In this document: positions 10,808 through 21,964 of the stretch, piece after piece
Layout of the letters: the number at the start of each line of letters is the position of its first letter
Position numbering within the stretch: position 1 is the first letter of the stretch
Assembly (NCBI GenBank): GCA_027306585.1
Contig: DAHUZJ010000104.1
Coordinates: 57,499-121,498 of the forward strand
Direction: 5' to 3'
DNA length: 64,000 nt
Origin: Acidimicrobiaceae bacterium
GTDB taxonomy: Bacteria; Actinomycetota; Acidimicrobiia; Acidimicrobiales; RAAP-2
Notes under the pieces: model-generated
Seen by the model: the letters and a program-made list of their open reading frames with translations, nothing else
Told to the model about the DNA's origin: nothing
Database searches by the model: none
Program-made: the position numbers and the translations under genes

Positions 10808-11011
10808 GTGCCCGTCAACGCCGACTGCCGCTACTACGTCATGCAGACCACCGCTCGAGGCGAGAAGGTCGAGCTCTGCAAGATGGACGCCAACGAACCG
10901 CTGCCGTTCGCGTGCCCGCCGGGCTGCCTGTTCTTCGAGCCCCGGAGCGTGTCCTCGGCCGGCTGGCAGGTCTCCCGCCGTGACGTGCCGCCCGGCACGT
11001 CACGCGCCTGA
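10808..11011 (+). CDS. Small conserved Cys-containing hypothetical protein (67 aa)
   Basis: VPVNADCRYYVMQTTARGEKVELCKMDANEPLPFACPPGCLFFEPR; GTG start; compact coherent ORF with four Cys. Confidence 0.6.
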   Translation: MPVNADCRYYVMQTTARGEKVELCKMDANEPLPFACPPGCLFFEPRSVSSAGWQVSRRDVPPGTSRA

Positions 11012-11021
11012 GCGCCGCCCG

Positions 11022-11267
11022 TCAGCCTTCGAGCACGTCGCCCAGGAGGTCGACCTCCACCCCCTCCCGGCGGAGCCAGTCGAGCCCCTGGTCGATGGCC
11101 GAGGCCTCTCCCTCCAGCTCGCACACGATCCAGCCGCGATCGTCCTCGACGTTGGCCCGACGGATGTTGGGCTCGACGTCGAAGCTGCGCACCAGCCGGG
11201 CGAGCACGGGCAGCCGCACCAGCTCTTCGGGGAAGCTCAGCTTGACCCGGACCCGGACCTCGCTCAT
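11022..11267 (-). CDS. Stand-alone NIL-domain protein (81 aa)
   Basis: VRVRVKLSFPEELVRLPVLARLVRSFDVEPNIRRANVEDDRGWIVCELEGEASAIDQGLDWLRREGVEVD. ATG start overlaps the larE stop (ATGA). Confidence 0.85.
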   Translation of the reverse strand: MSEVRVRVKLSFPEELVRLPVLARLVRSFDVEPNIRRANVEDDRGWIVCELEGEASAIDQGLDWLRREGVEVDLLGDVLEG

Positions 11268-12112
11268 CGGCCCGAGCCTCCGGCCGCAGCGGCAGGGGCC
11301 ACGAGGACCCGGTTGAGGCTGCCCGACCGGAACCCCTCGAGGTCCAGGGCCACGAAGACGTAGCCAGCGGACCGGACCGCCGCGACGACCTCCACCCGCC
11401 GCTCGAGCACCGACGCCAGCTCGGGCCCGGGGACCTCGAGGCGAGCCACTGCGCCGTGGTGTCGCACCCGCAGCTCGGCGAACCCGAGCCGGTGCAACGC
11501 CGCCTCGGCCTCCTCGACCGAGCGCAGGATCCCGAGGGCCACCGGCGTGCCGTACGGCACCCGGGACGCGAGGCAGGCGGCCGCCGGCTTGTCCCAGGTG
11601 CGCAGGCCGAGCCGCCGGGAGCACTCGCGCACCAGGGCCTTGGTGAACCCGGTCTCGACGAGCGGGAAGCGCGCGCCGCCGGCGGCGGCCGCGGCCTGGC
11701 CGGGCCGGTGGTCGCCCAGGTCGTCGACGTTGACCCCGAGGACCACGGTGGCGCCCTCGGCGGCGGCGAGTGGCCCGAGGGCCGACATCAGCGCCGTCTT
11801 GCAGTGGGCGCAGCGATCGGGACCGTTGGCCACGTAGGCCGGATCGTCCAGCTCCTCGGTGGGCACGCCCGTCCACCGCAGGCCCCACTCCTCGGCCAAG
11901 GCCGCACAGTCGGCCTGCTCTCCCGCAGCCAGCGACGGCGACACGGCCGTGGCGCACAGGACCCGCCCGGCACCGAGCCGGTCGTGGGCCACCTTGGCCA
12001 GAAAAGCGGAGTCGGCGCCGCCGCTGAAGGCGACCACGACGCGTCCGAGCTCGTCGAGGACGGCGGCCAGCTGGGCGAGGCGGTCGTCGACGTCGGTCCG
12101 GGCGGCCTGCAT
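11264..12112 (-). CDS. larE: ATP-dependent sacrificial sulfur transferase LarE
   Basis: VVVAFSGGADSAFLAKVAHDRLG (PP-loop), GPDRCAHCKTALMSAL, LVGVNVDDLGDHRPGQ, WDKPAAACLASRVPYGT. Confidence 0.92.
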   Translation of the reverse strand: MQAARTDVDDRLAQLAAVLDELGRVVVAFSGGADSAFLAKVAHDRLGAGRVLCATAVSPSLAAGEQADCAALAEEWGLRWTGVPTEELDDPAYVANGPDRCAHCKTALMSALGPLAAAEGATVVLGVNVDDLGDHRPGQAAAAAGGARFPLVETGFTKALVRECSRRLGLRTWDKPAAACLASRVPYGTPVALGILRSVEEAEAALHRLGFAELRVRHHGAVARLEVPGPELASVLERRVEVVAAVRSAGYVFVALDLEGFRSGSLNRVLVAPAAAAGGSGR

Positions 12113-12816
12113 CAGCCGCCGACCGTGCCGGCCAGGACGGCGGCCAGGTCCGCCACCATCCCGGCGTAGAAGGGCCCGAACTCTGCGAAGAGGGCGGACG
12201 CCTCGTCGAAGCGCATCTCGTAGACGCACTGCTTGAGGTCGTCGGGGTGGACGGCGAAGAGGGTGACCCCCCACTCGAAGTCGTCCAGGCCGGTGGAGCC
12301 GGTGACCACTTGGAGGACGCGGCCGTGGAACCGTCGCCCCACCCGCCCGTGGCCCATCATCAGCTCCTTTCGCCGCTCGAACTCCAGCTCGTACCAGTTG
12401 TGGGCGTCCCCCCGCCGCTTCGACATCGGATAGAAGCAGAACGCCCGCTTCCCCTCCGGCGGCAGCTTCGGGTACAGGCGGGCCTGCTGCATCTCCTCGG
12501 GCACACCGGCCGCGTACTCGGACACCTCGGTGAGCGAGACGTAGGACGCCGCCGGCTGGAGCCCGGCCGCCTGCACCGCGCTCTGGAAGGTCCGCAGCTG
12601 CCAGAGGTCGGCCGACAGCGCCATGAGGCCCACATCGGCCTTGTGGCCGAGCATGGCGGCGGCGACGATCTGGCCGCCCTCCTTGCGCAGGGCCTCCTCG
12701 GCGGCGAGCACCGCCGGGGCGTCGACCGTCCCCGCGGCCCGGCAGAAGAGGTGCAGGACGGCGAGCCCGGTCTGAGCCGCCAACGGCTGGGGGTCGGGGA
12801 TCGGGTCGGAGTGCAT
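12112..12816 (-). CDS. hemQ: Chlorite dismutase-like coproheme decarboxylase (HemQ/ChdC)
   Basis: YVSLTEVSEYAAGVPEEMQQARLYPKLPPEGKRAFCFYPMSKRRGDAHNWYELEFERRKELMMGHGRVGRRFHGRVLQVVTGSTGLDDFEWGVTLF. Confidence 0.94.
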   Translation of the reverse strand: MHSDPIPDPQPLAAQTGLAVLHLFCRAAGTVDAPAVLAAEEALRKEGGQIVAAAMLGHKADVGLMALSADLWQLRTFQSAVQAAGLQPAASYVSLTEVSEYAAGVPEEMQQARLYPKLPPEGKRAFCFYPMSKRRGDAHNWYELEFERRKELMMGHGRVGRRFHGRVLQVVTGSTGLDDFEWGVTLFAVHPDDLKQCVYEMRFDEASALFAEFGPFYAGMVADLAAVLAGTVGG

Positions 12817-12943
12817 CGCGCCAACAGCTTACGGACCGCCGGGACCCCCGGTTGGAGCGGGCCGGGGACCCTGGCCGAGGCGCAGGCCGGGCGAGGCCGG
12901 GCGAGGCCGGGCGCCGGAGCCTTCGGTCCGGCGGCCGGGCGCG

Positions 12944-12973
12944 GCAAAGGGCGCCCCGTGGGGCGCCCTTTGC
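12944..12973 (-). terminator. Perfect 14-bp inverted repeat downstream of groEL (GCAAAGGGCGCCCC / GGGGCGCCCTTTGC)
   Basis: Arms 12944-12957 and 12960-12973; no T-tract, as is common in high-GC actinobacterial terminators. Confidence 0.8.
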
Positions 12974-13043
12974 AACGGCTCGGTGGCCCGGTCGCTCTCC
13001 CGGCGGCGGGCGACCACCGGCGGACGGAGCGAGAAGGGAGGAC

Positions 13044-14735
<1,692 letters not shown>

Positions 14736-14762
14736 TTAGCACTCTCATTCGTCGAGTGCCAA
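14736..14762 (-). promoter_or_regulatory. CIRCE element (HrcA operator) upstream of groEL
   Basis: TTAGCACTC-TCATTCGTC-GAGTGCCAA, one mismatch from consensus TTAGCACTC-N9-GAGTGCTAA. Confidence 0.95.
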
Positions 14763-14834
14763 CAGCAAACCACGCTCGCCCGGCGCGTGCAACCGGGTCG
14801 GAGGGAGGACCCGTGGCCGTCGGCCCCCTCCGGC

Positions 14835-15110
14835 TCAGCCCCCGGCGACGGCCGGGACCACGGAGATCACCTGGCCCTCGGCGACGGGGGTGGCGAGCCC
14901 GTCGAGAAACCGCACGTCCTCGTCGGCGACGAACACGTTCACGAACCGGCGCAGCTCGCCCGCCGAGTCGAACAACCGCTCGGCGAAGCCCGGGTGGGCG
15001 ACGTCCAGGGCCTTGAGCGCCTCACCCACGGTGGTGGCCTCGACCTGCACCTCCCCCACGCCTCCGGTCAGGGTGCGCAACTGGGCGGGAACGCGGACGG
15101 ACACGCTCAT
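14835..15110 (-). CDS. MoaD/ThiS-family ubiquitin-like sulfur carrier (91 aa, C-terminal Gly-Gly)
   Basis: MSVSVRVPAQLRTLTGGVGEVQVEATTVGEALKALDVAHPGFAERLFDSAGELRRFVNVFVADEDVRFLDGLATPVAEGQVISVVPAVAGG; ATGA-coupled to the upstream thrC-like gene. Confidence 0.92.
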   Translation of the reverse strand: MSVSVRVPAQLRTLTGGVGEVQVEATTVGEALKALDVAHPGFAERLFDSAGELRRFVNVFVADEDVRFLDGLATPVAEGQVISVVPAVAGG

Positions 15111-16435
15111 CGGGTGGGCTCCTCCTGGGTCGTTGCAGCGGGGGTGACAGTGGACGGTACCGGATCGGCGGCCCCGGGGGCACCGGAGGCACCGTCGAGG
15201 CCGCTGAGGCTCCCCACGGCGGCGTCGAAGGCGTCGAGCGTGGGGGCGATCGTCACGGTCGGGCGGACGACGCCGGCCAGGGCCTCCACGGTCTTGAGCC
15301 CGTGGCCGGTGACGAGTGCCACGACCCGTTCGTCCCGGCGGACCACGCCCTGGGCCGCCAGCTTGGCCAGCGTGGCGATGGTCACGCCGCCGGCCGTCTC
15401 GGCGAAGATGCCCTCGGTCCGCGCGAGCAGCCGGATGCCCTCGACGATCTCGTCGTCGGTGACGGCAGCGCACGCGCCGCCGCTCTCGCGGATCGCCTGG
15501 AGCGCGTACCAGCCGTCGGCCGGGTTCCCGATCGACAGCGACTTGGCGATGGTCGAGGGCTTGACCGGCCGGATGGCGTCGGTGCCTTCGGCGAAGGCGG
15601 TGGCGACGGGCGAGCACCCGGCGGCCTGGGCACCCGAGATGCGGACCGACGGCACCTCGCCGAGGAGCCCCACCCGGCCCAGTTCGGCGAAACCCTTGGC
15701 GACCTTGGTGAGCTGGCTCCCCGAGGCGATCGGCACCACGACGTGGTCCGGCGCCTGCCAGCCGAGCTGCTCGGCCACTTCGAAGGCAAGGGTCTTGGAC
15801 CCTTCGGCGTAGAAGGTCCGCACGTTGACGTTGACGAAGGCCCAGGTCGGATGCTCGCTCGTCAGCTCGGCGCACAGCCGGTTGACGTCGTCGTAGGTGC
15901 CGTCGACCGCCACCACCGTGCCGCCGTAGACGGAGGTCATCGTGATCTTGGCCGCCTCCAGGTCGCTCGGGATGAGGACCACGGAGGCCATCCCGGCCCG
16001 AGCGGCGTGGGCGGCCACCGAGTTCGCCAGGTTGCCCGTCGAGGCGCACGCGGCGACCTTGAAGCCCAGCTCCCGGGCCTTCGTGAGGGCGACCGACACG
16101 ACCCGGTCCTTGAAGGACCCCGTGGGGTTGGCCGTGTCGTCCTTGATCCACAGCTCGCCCAGCCCCAGCTCGGCGGCCAGGCGGTCGGCGCGCACGAGGG
16201 GCGTGAAGCCGGCGCCGAGGTCGACGGGTGCGGCGTCGTCGACGGGCAGAAGGTCCCGGTACCGCCAGATGGAGCGGGGTCCGGCGGCGATCCGCTCCCG
16301 GGTCACGGTGGCGGCGATGGCCTCGTAGTCGTAGGCCACCTCGAGGGGGCCGAAGCAGAAGTCGCAGACGTGCAACGCCTCGACGGGGAACTCGCGGCCG
16401 CACTCCCGACAGCGCAGCCCGGTGACCTGGTCCAC
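15107..16435 (-). CDS. thrC: Threonine synthase-like PLP enzyme
   Basis: N-terminal Cys ribbon CRECGREFPVEALHVCDFCFGP; LWIKDDTANPTGSFKDRVVSVALTKA; VVVPIASGSQLTKVAKGFAELGRVG; SIGNPADGWYAL. I place the start at GTG 16435 because the ORF-track ATG at 16450 sits in ATGAGGAGG, which reads as a Shine-Dalgarno 6 nt before the GTG. Confidence 0.93.
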   Translation of the reverse strand: MDQVTGLRCRECGREFPVEALHVCDFCFGPLEVAYDYEAIAATVTRERIAAGPRSIWRYRDLLPVDDAAPVDLGAGFTPLVRADRLAAELGLGELWIKDDTANPTGSFKDRVVSVALTKARELGFKVAACASTGNLANSVAAHAARAGMASVVLIPSDLEAAKITMTSVYGGTVVAVDGTYDDVNRLCAELTSEHPTWAFVNVNVRTFYAEGSKTLAFEVAEQLGWQAPDHVVVPIASGSQLTKVAKGFAELGRVGLLGEVPSVRISGAQAAGCSPVATAFAEGTDAIRPVKPSTIAKSLSIGNPADGWYALQAIRESGGACAAVTDDEIVEGIRLLARTEGIFAETAGGVTIATLAKLAAQGVVRRDERVVALVTGHGLKTVEALAGVVRPTVTIAPTLDAFDAAVGSLSGLDGASGAPGAADPVPSTVTPAATTQEEPTR

Positions 16436-16446
16436 GATGGTCCTCC

Positions 16447-16562
16447 TCATCGGTCGGGCATTGGCACCTGGTGGGCCGCCGCCCGGCCACAGGCTGCGTG
16501 GCGTCCGGAGGTCACTGGTTGCCGCGGCGTCACTGGGCCCGTCCCTCAGCCGCTCTGGATGA
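16447..16562 (-). promoter_or_regulatory. SAM-I (S-box) riboswitch candidate in the thrC-moaD leader
   Basis: Minus strand: TCATCCAGAGCGGCTGAGGGACGGGCCCAGTGACGCCGCGGCAACC...CCACCAGGTGCCAATGCCCGACCGATGAGGAGG. Matches S-box core AGAGnGGnnGAGGGAnnGGCCCnnUGAnGCCnnGGCAACC...GGUGCnAAnnCC; closing P1 pairing UCAUC/GAUGA abuts the SD. Confidence 0.87.
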
Positions 16563-16672
16563 TCGCACCATGGTGGTCGAATTCCCACGTCGCCGTCAAT
16601 CCCTCCCGCTCCCGCCGACCGCCGCGAGCGCGCGGTGGCGGCCGGCCGCCGCCCGTGGGCCATGATCGGACG

Positions 16673-17455
16673 GTGGAGGACGCCATCCGCACCATCGACG
16701 CCGAGCGCTTCGCCGCCGACGCCCTGCACGACGCCAAGGCCGGCCGTGCCGTGACCGTGTGCGTCCCGGCCCGGGACGAGGCGGCCACTGTCGGTCCGGT
16801 CGTCGACGCCGTACGCCGGGCCCACCTGGTGGCGGCCCGGGGGTCGGGCCTCGTGGACGAGCTGCTGGTGGTGGACGACGCCTCGACCGACGGCACGGGC
16901 GCGGTGGCCGCCGAAGCCGGCGCCACGGTGCTGCGGCTCTCCCGCTCCGCCGGCAAGGGCGCGGCCATGCGGGCGGGCCTCGCGGCAGCGGCGGGCGATC
17001 TCGTGGTGTTCCTCGACGCCGACGTCGAGAACACGAGCGGCATCTTCGTCTCCGGCCTCCTCGGCCCCCTGCTCCTGGACGAGGACGTGGCGCTGGTCAA
17101 GGGGTGCTACGAGCGGCCCCTGGCGGGAGACCCCTCGGGGGGCGGGCGGGTCACCGAGCTCATGGCCCGCCCGCTCCTCGAGGTGCTCTTCCCGGAGCTG
17201 TCCGAGGTCCGCCAGCCGCTGGCCGGGGAGACGGCGGCGCCCCGGGAGGTGCTCGAGAAGGTGGAGTTCGAGCCCGGCTACGGCGTGGAGATGGGATTGC
17301 TGCTCGACGTGGCCCACCGCTTCGGGGTGGGGTCGATCGCCCAGGTCGACCTCGGGCGGCGGGTCCACCGGAACCGCCCCCTCGACGAGCTGCGCCCCCA
17401 GGCGGTCGAGGTCCTCCAGGCAGCGCTGGCCCGGGTCCGGCCGCAGCCGGGCTGA
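16673..17455 (+). CDS. gpgS: Glucosyl-3-phosphoglycerate synthase (GpgS-like, GT81)
   Basis: VCVPARDEAATVGPVVDAV...LLVVDDASTDGT...FLDADVENTSGIFVSGLLGPLL...RVTELMARPLLEVLFPELSEVRQPLAGE. Confidence 0.93.
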   Translation: MEDAIRTIDAERFAADALHDAKAGRAVTVCVPARDEAATVGPVVDAVRRAHLVAARGSGLVDELLVVDDASTDGTGAVAAEAGATVLRLSRSAGKGAAMRAGLAAAAGDLVVFLDADVENTSGIFVSGLLGPLLLDEDVALVKGCYERPLAGDPSGGGRVTELMARPLLEVLFPELSEVRQPLAGETAAPREVLEKVEFEPGYGVEMGLLLDVAHRFGVGSIAQVDLGRRVHRNRPLDELRPQAVEVLQAALARVRPQPG

Positions 17456-17532
17456 CCGGCCTCGCCGACGCCCGTCGGCTCGCCGCAGGTCAGGGGGACG
17501 CCCGTCGGCCCAGGCCAGGTAGGGTCGTTTCG

Positions 17533-18919
17533 ATGGCCGACGTCGTCGTGGTCTCGAACCGCGGGCCGCTGTCCTTCCGGATGGAAGGGGACGAGCCGGT
17601 GCCGGCGGGTACGGCGGGCGGGCTCGCCGGCACCCTCTACCGGCTGCTCGTCGGCACGGGTGCCACGTGGGTCGCCTCGGCGATGGGCGAAGCGGACCGG
17701 CGGGCGGCGGCCGCCGGGCTGATGGCGGTCGGAGGCCTGCGGGTCGTCACCCTCGAGCCGGAGCCCGACGTCTACCGCATGGCCTACGACGTGGTGTCGA
17801 ACGCCAGCCTGTGGTTCGCCCACCACCACCTCTTCGACCTGCCACGCCGGCCCCGGCCCGACCGGCGCTGGACCGAGGCCTGGGACGCCTACCGCACCTT
17901 CAACCGCCAGTTCGCCGACCAGGTGGCGGCCGAGGCACCCGAGGGAGCCGCCGTCCTCGTGCAGGACTACCACCTGTCCCTGCTCGGGTCGATGCTCGCC
18001 GGGTCGCGACCCGACCTGCGGACCGTGCACTTCAGCCACACGCCGTTCGCCGACCCGAACATGTTGCGGTGCCTGCCCGACCGGGCGGTCGGCGAGCTGC
18101 TCTCGGGGATGGCCGGGTTCGGCGCCTGCGGCTTCCACACGGCCCGCTGGGAAGCCGCCTTCCGGGCCGCGTTCGCCGACCCGACCCTGGCCGCCCTGGC
18201 CGGCACGGACACCCCGCCCCTCACCTTCGTCGTGCCGCTCGGCCCCAGTCCGGACGTCCTGGCGGACCAGGCCGCCTCGCCCGCGGTCGCCGCGGCGCGC
18301 CAGCGGCTCGACCGCGAGCTCGGGGACCGCAAGGTCGTGGTCCGCGTGGACCGCGTCGAGCTGTCGAAGAACCTGTTGCGAGGGTTGTGGGCCTTCGAAG
18401 AGCTCCTCGAGGTGCACCCGCGGTGGCGGGGCGAGGTGACGATGCTGGCGCTCGCCTACCCGTCTCGTCAGGGGCTGGCGGAGTACCTCGCCTACCGAGC
18501 CGAGGTCGAGCACACCGTCGACCGGATCAACGGGGCGTGGGGCGGCGGCGACTGGACGCCCGTGGTCCTCGACGTGGCCGACGACCTCGACCGGTCGATG
18601 GCCGCCCTCACCCGCTACGACGTCCTGCTCGTGAACCCGGTGCGGGACGGCCTCAACCTGGTCGCCAAGGAAGGGCCGCTCGTCAACACCACCGCCGGTG
18701 TCGTCGTGCTGTCGCGGGAGGCCGGGGCGTGGGAGGAGCTGTCGGGCGCCGCCGTCGGGGTCAACCCCTTCGACGTCGGGGGGACCGCCGAGGCCCTCGT
18801 ACAGGCCCTGGAGATGGACGCCGACGAACGAGCCCGGCGGGCCGGCTCGCTGCGGTCCACCGTCCGGGCGCAGACCGCCGCCGACTGGCTGCACCGGCAG
18901 CTGGAGGTGGCCGAGAGCC

Positions 18920-18939
<20 letters not shown>
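17533..18939 (+). CDS. otsA: Trehalose-6-phosphate synthase (GT20)
   Basis: VVVVSNRGPLSFR...VLVQDYHLSLLGSMLA...HFSHTPFADPNMLRCLP...VDRVELSKNLLRGL...YDVLLVNPVRDGLNLVAKEGPLVN. Confidence 0.92.
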
Positions 18940-19708
<769 letters not shown>

Positions 19709-19719
19709 GCGCCCGCCCG

Positions 19720-20283
19720 TCAGGATGTGCCCGCCGTCACCTGGGGCGCGAGGTCCGGACCGACCACGAGGACCACGGACGCCGCTGTCGCCGCGGGTAC
19801 CGGCACGGTCGACGAGAGCGGCTGGACCACAGAAGGCTTCAGCCCGAGCGAGCTGGCGATGGCCGTCGCCGCCCCCTGCTGGCCGGAGGCGTAGTAGACG
19901 GCAGACGCCGCGGCGGCGGTCGTGGTTGTCGTCGGTGTCAGGGTCCCCCAGCCCGCCTTGGCCAGCTTGTTGGTGAAGAAGGTGGCGGCGCCGTTGACCG
20001 TGCCGCCGTTGGCGACCAGCACCTTGACGGCCGTCGACGGCGCCACCGGGGGCGCGGTGGTCGTCGTCGAGGACGTGGTGGTGGTCTGCGTGGTGGCCGC
20101 GCTCGCCTGGTTCGACTTGCCCGGGCCGTGGTCGACCCGCAGCAGCGCCACCCCGAGCAGGACGGCGACGGCGAGGAGGACGACCGCCTTCACCTTGGCG
20201 ACACCCCCACCACGGTTGGACGGCCCGCCCTCGTGGACGTGGCCAGGACGGCGCCCGTGCTCACGGGTGGGGGGGGTGGTCAC
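19720..20283 (-). CDS. Membrane-anchored LytR C-terminal (LytR_C) domain protein
   Basis: One TM segment (AVVLLAVAVLLGVALLRV), Thr/Ser-rich linker, then VKVLVANGGTVNGAATFFTNKLAKAGWGTL...LVVGPDLAP. Confidence 0.8.
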   Translation of the reverse strand: MTTPPTREHGRRPGHVHEGGPSNRGGGVAKVKAVVLLAVAVLLGVALLRVDHGPGKSNQASAATTQTTTTSSTTTTAPPVAPSTAVKVLVANGGTVNGAATFFTNKLAKAGWGTLTPTTTTTAAAASAVYYASGQQGAATAIASSLGLKPSVVQPLSSTVPVPAATAASVVLVVGPDLAPQVTAGTS

Positions 20284-20378
20284 CGGCTCAGCCTGCCAAC
20301 GCCCGTACCGGGGCGCAAGCATCGTCGCGTGACCTGGGCCGCGGCGGGGCCGCGGCGGCGCCACGGCGGCCGGGCGCC

Positions 20379-21461
20379 CTATCGCGAGGGCGCGGACGCC
20401 GCCCGCTGGCGCGCCACCTCGAAACAGGCGACGGCGCCCGCCACGCCCACGTTGAGCGACGGCAAGGTCCCGTGCTGGGGGATGGCCACCACGTCGTCGC
20501 ACCGGCGGCGGACCAGCGGTGGCAGGCCCCGCTCCTCGGCGCCGACGACGAGCGCCACGCCTCGGTCACCGAGCGATAGGTCGTAGAGGGACCGCTCGGC
20601 CTCCCCCGCGAGCCCGATCGTCCACACGTCGAGCTCACGCAGCTGCGCCAGGGCAGCGGGGACACCCCCGACCTGGGCGAAGGCAAGGTGCTCGACGGCG
20701 CCGGCCGCCACCTTCGTCACCGTGGGCGAGAGGTGCGCCGTCCGGTGCCGGGGCAGGACCACCCCGGTCACGCCGGCGCACTCGGCGCTGCGCAGCAGCG
20801 CACCCAGGTTGCGCGGGTCGGTCACGCCGGCTACCACCAGCAGGAACGCCGGACGCCCGCCTGTCCCCGACGCCAGGTCCTCGAGGGGCACCGATGTGAC
20901 CGGCCGGGCCCGCGCCACCACGCCCTGGGGTGCTTCGGTGTGCGCCGTGGCGTCGAGGCGAGCCCGGGGCACCACCTCCAGCCGCACCCGGCGCCGGGCG
21001 GCCAGCGCCTCGATCTCGTCGAGCTGGGGCGAGGGGTCGAGCCCGTCCGCCATCCACACCGACACGACGGGCCGCCGTCCGGCCGCGAGCAGTTCCCGGA
21101 CGGCGCGGCGTCCCTCCACCTGGTCACCGCCGAGATCCTCCCGACCGGCCCGCCCCGCCGGCCCGGCCCCGCGTCCTCGGCCGGTCCGGCCGGCCGCTCC
21201 GCCTTGGCCGGTCCGGCCGGCCGCTCCGCCTTGCCGGCTCCGCCCCGCCGATCCGGTCCGGCCGGCTGACGGCACGCGCCGATCGGGCCGATCGGTCGGA
21301 CTGTCGCGTCGGCTCCCCGTCCGCCCTGTGCCAGCCCGGCCACCGCCACCCTGTCGGTCGTGACCCCCGGGTCGCCCCTGGCCAGCGCCGCGCGCCTGGC
21401 CGCCAGTACCACGCCGCCCGCCGCCGCCCGAGCCCCCGTGCCGTCCCGCGCCTGGCGTCAC
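20379..21461 (-). CDS. rlmB: SPOUT rRNA 2'-O-methyltransferase (TrmH/RlmB) with long basic low-complexity N-terminus
   Basis: [17 protein letters not shown]...[28 protein letters not shown]...[49 protein letters not shown]. GTG start overlaps the ispF stop. Confidence 0.92.
   Translation of the reverse strand: [360 protein letters not shown]
21179..21232. repeat. 27-bp tandem duplication (GGCCGGTCCGGCCGGCCGCTCCGCCTT x2) in the rlmB N-terminal coding region
   Basis: Exact copies at 21179-21205 and 21206-21232. Confidence 0.92.
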
Positions 21462-21964
21462 GGGACCGGGTCTCCGGTGCCCGCGTCGGCGGTGCCGGCC
21501 ATGAGCACCACCGCCAGGCAGGCGATGCCCTCGACGCGGCCGAGTGCGCCCATCCCTTCGGCGCGCGTCGCCTTCACCGACACGGGCGCGCCCACGACGT
21601 CGCCCAGGCGTGCGGCCATGCGGTCCACGTGCGGCGCCAGCTTCGGTGCCTCGGCGACCACCGTGCAGTCGGCATTGAGGGGACGGAAGCCGACGGCGGC
21701 GGCCTTGGCGACGACCTGGGCGAGGAGCTGCAGGCTGTCGGCGCCCGCCCAGGCCGGATCGGTGTCGGGGAAGTGCCGGCCGAGGTCGCCCAAGCCGGCC
21801 GCCCCGAGCAGGGCGTCGGCCAGGGCGTGGGCCAGGGCGTCGGCGTCGCTGTGCCCGGCGAGGCCGGTGGCACCCTCGATGACCACACCGCCCAGGACGA
21901 GGTGGCGCGCCGGATCGTCGGCGAAGCGGTGGACGTCGAACCCCTGACCGATCCGGAGGTTCAC
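21458..21964 (-). CDS. ispF: 2-C-methyl-D-erythritol 2,4-cyclodiphosphate synthase
   Basis: RIGQGFDVHRFADDP...GLAGHSDADALAHALADALLGAAGLGDLGRHFPDTDP...KATRAEGMGALGR. Confidence 0.97.
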   Translation of the reverse strand: MNLRIGQGFDVHRFADDPARHLVLGGVVIEGATGLAGHSDADALAHALADALLGAAGLGDLGRHFPDTDPAWAGADSLQLLAQVVAKAAAVGFRPLNADCTVVAEAPKLAPHVDRMAARLGDVVGAPVSVKATRAEGMGALGRVEGIACLAVVLMAGTADAGTGDPVP

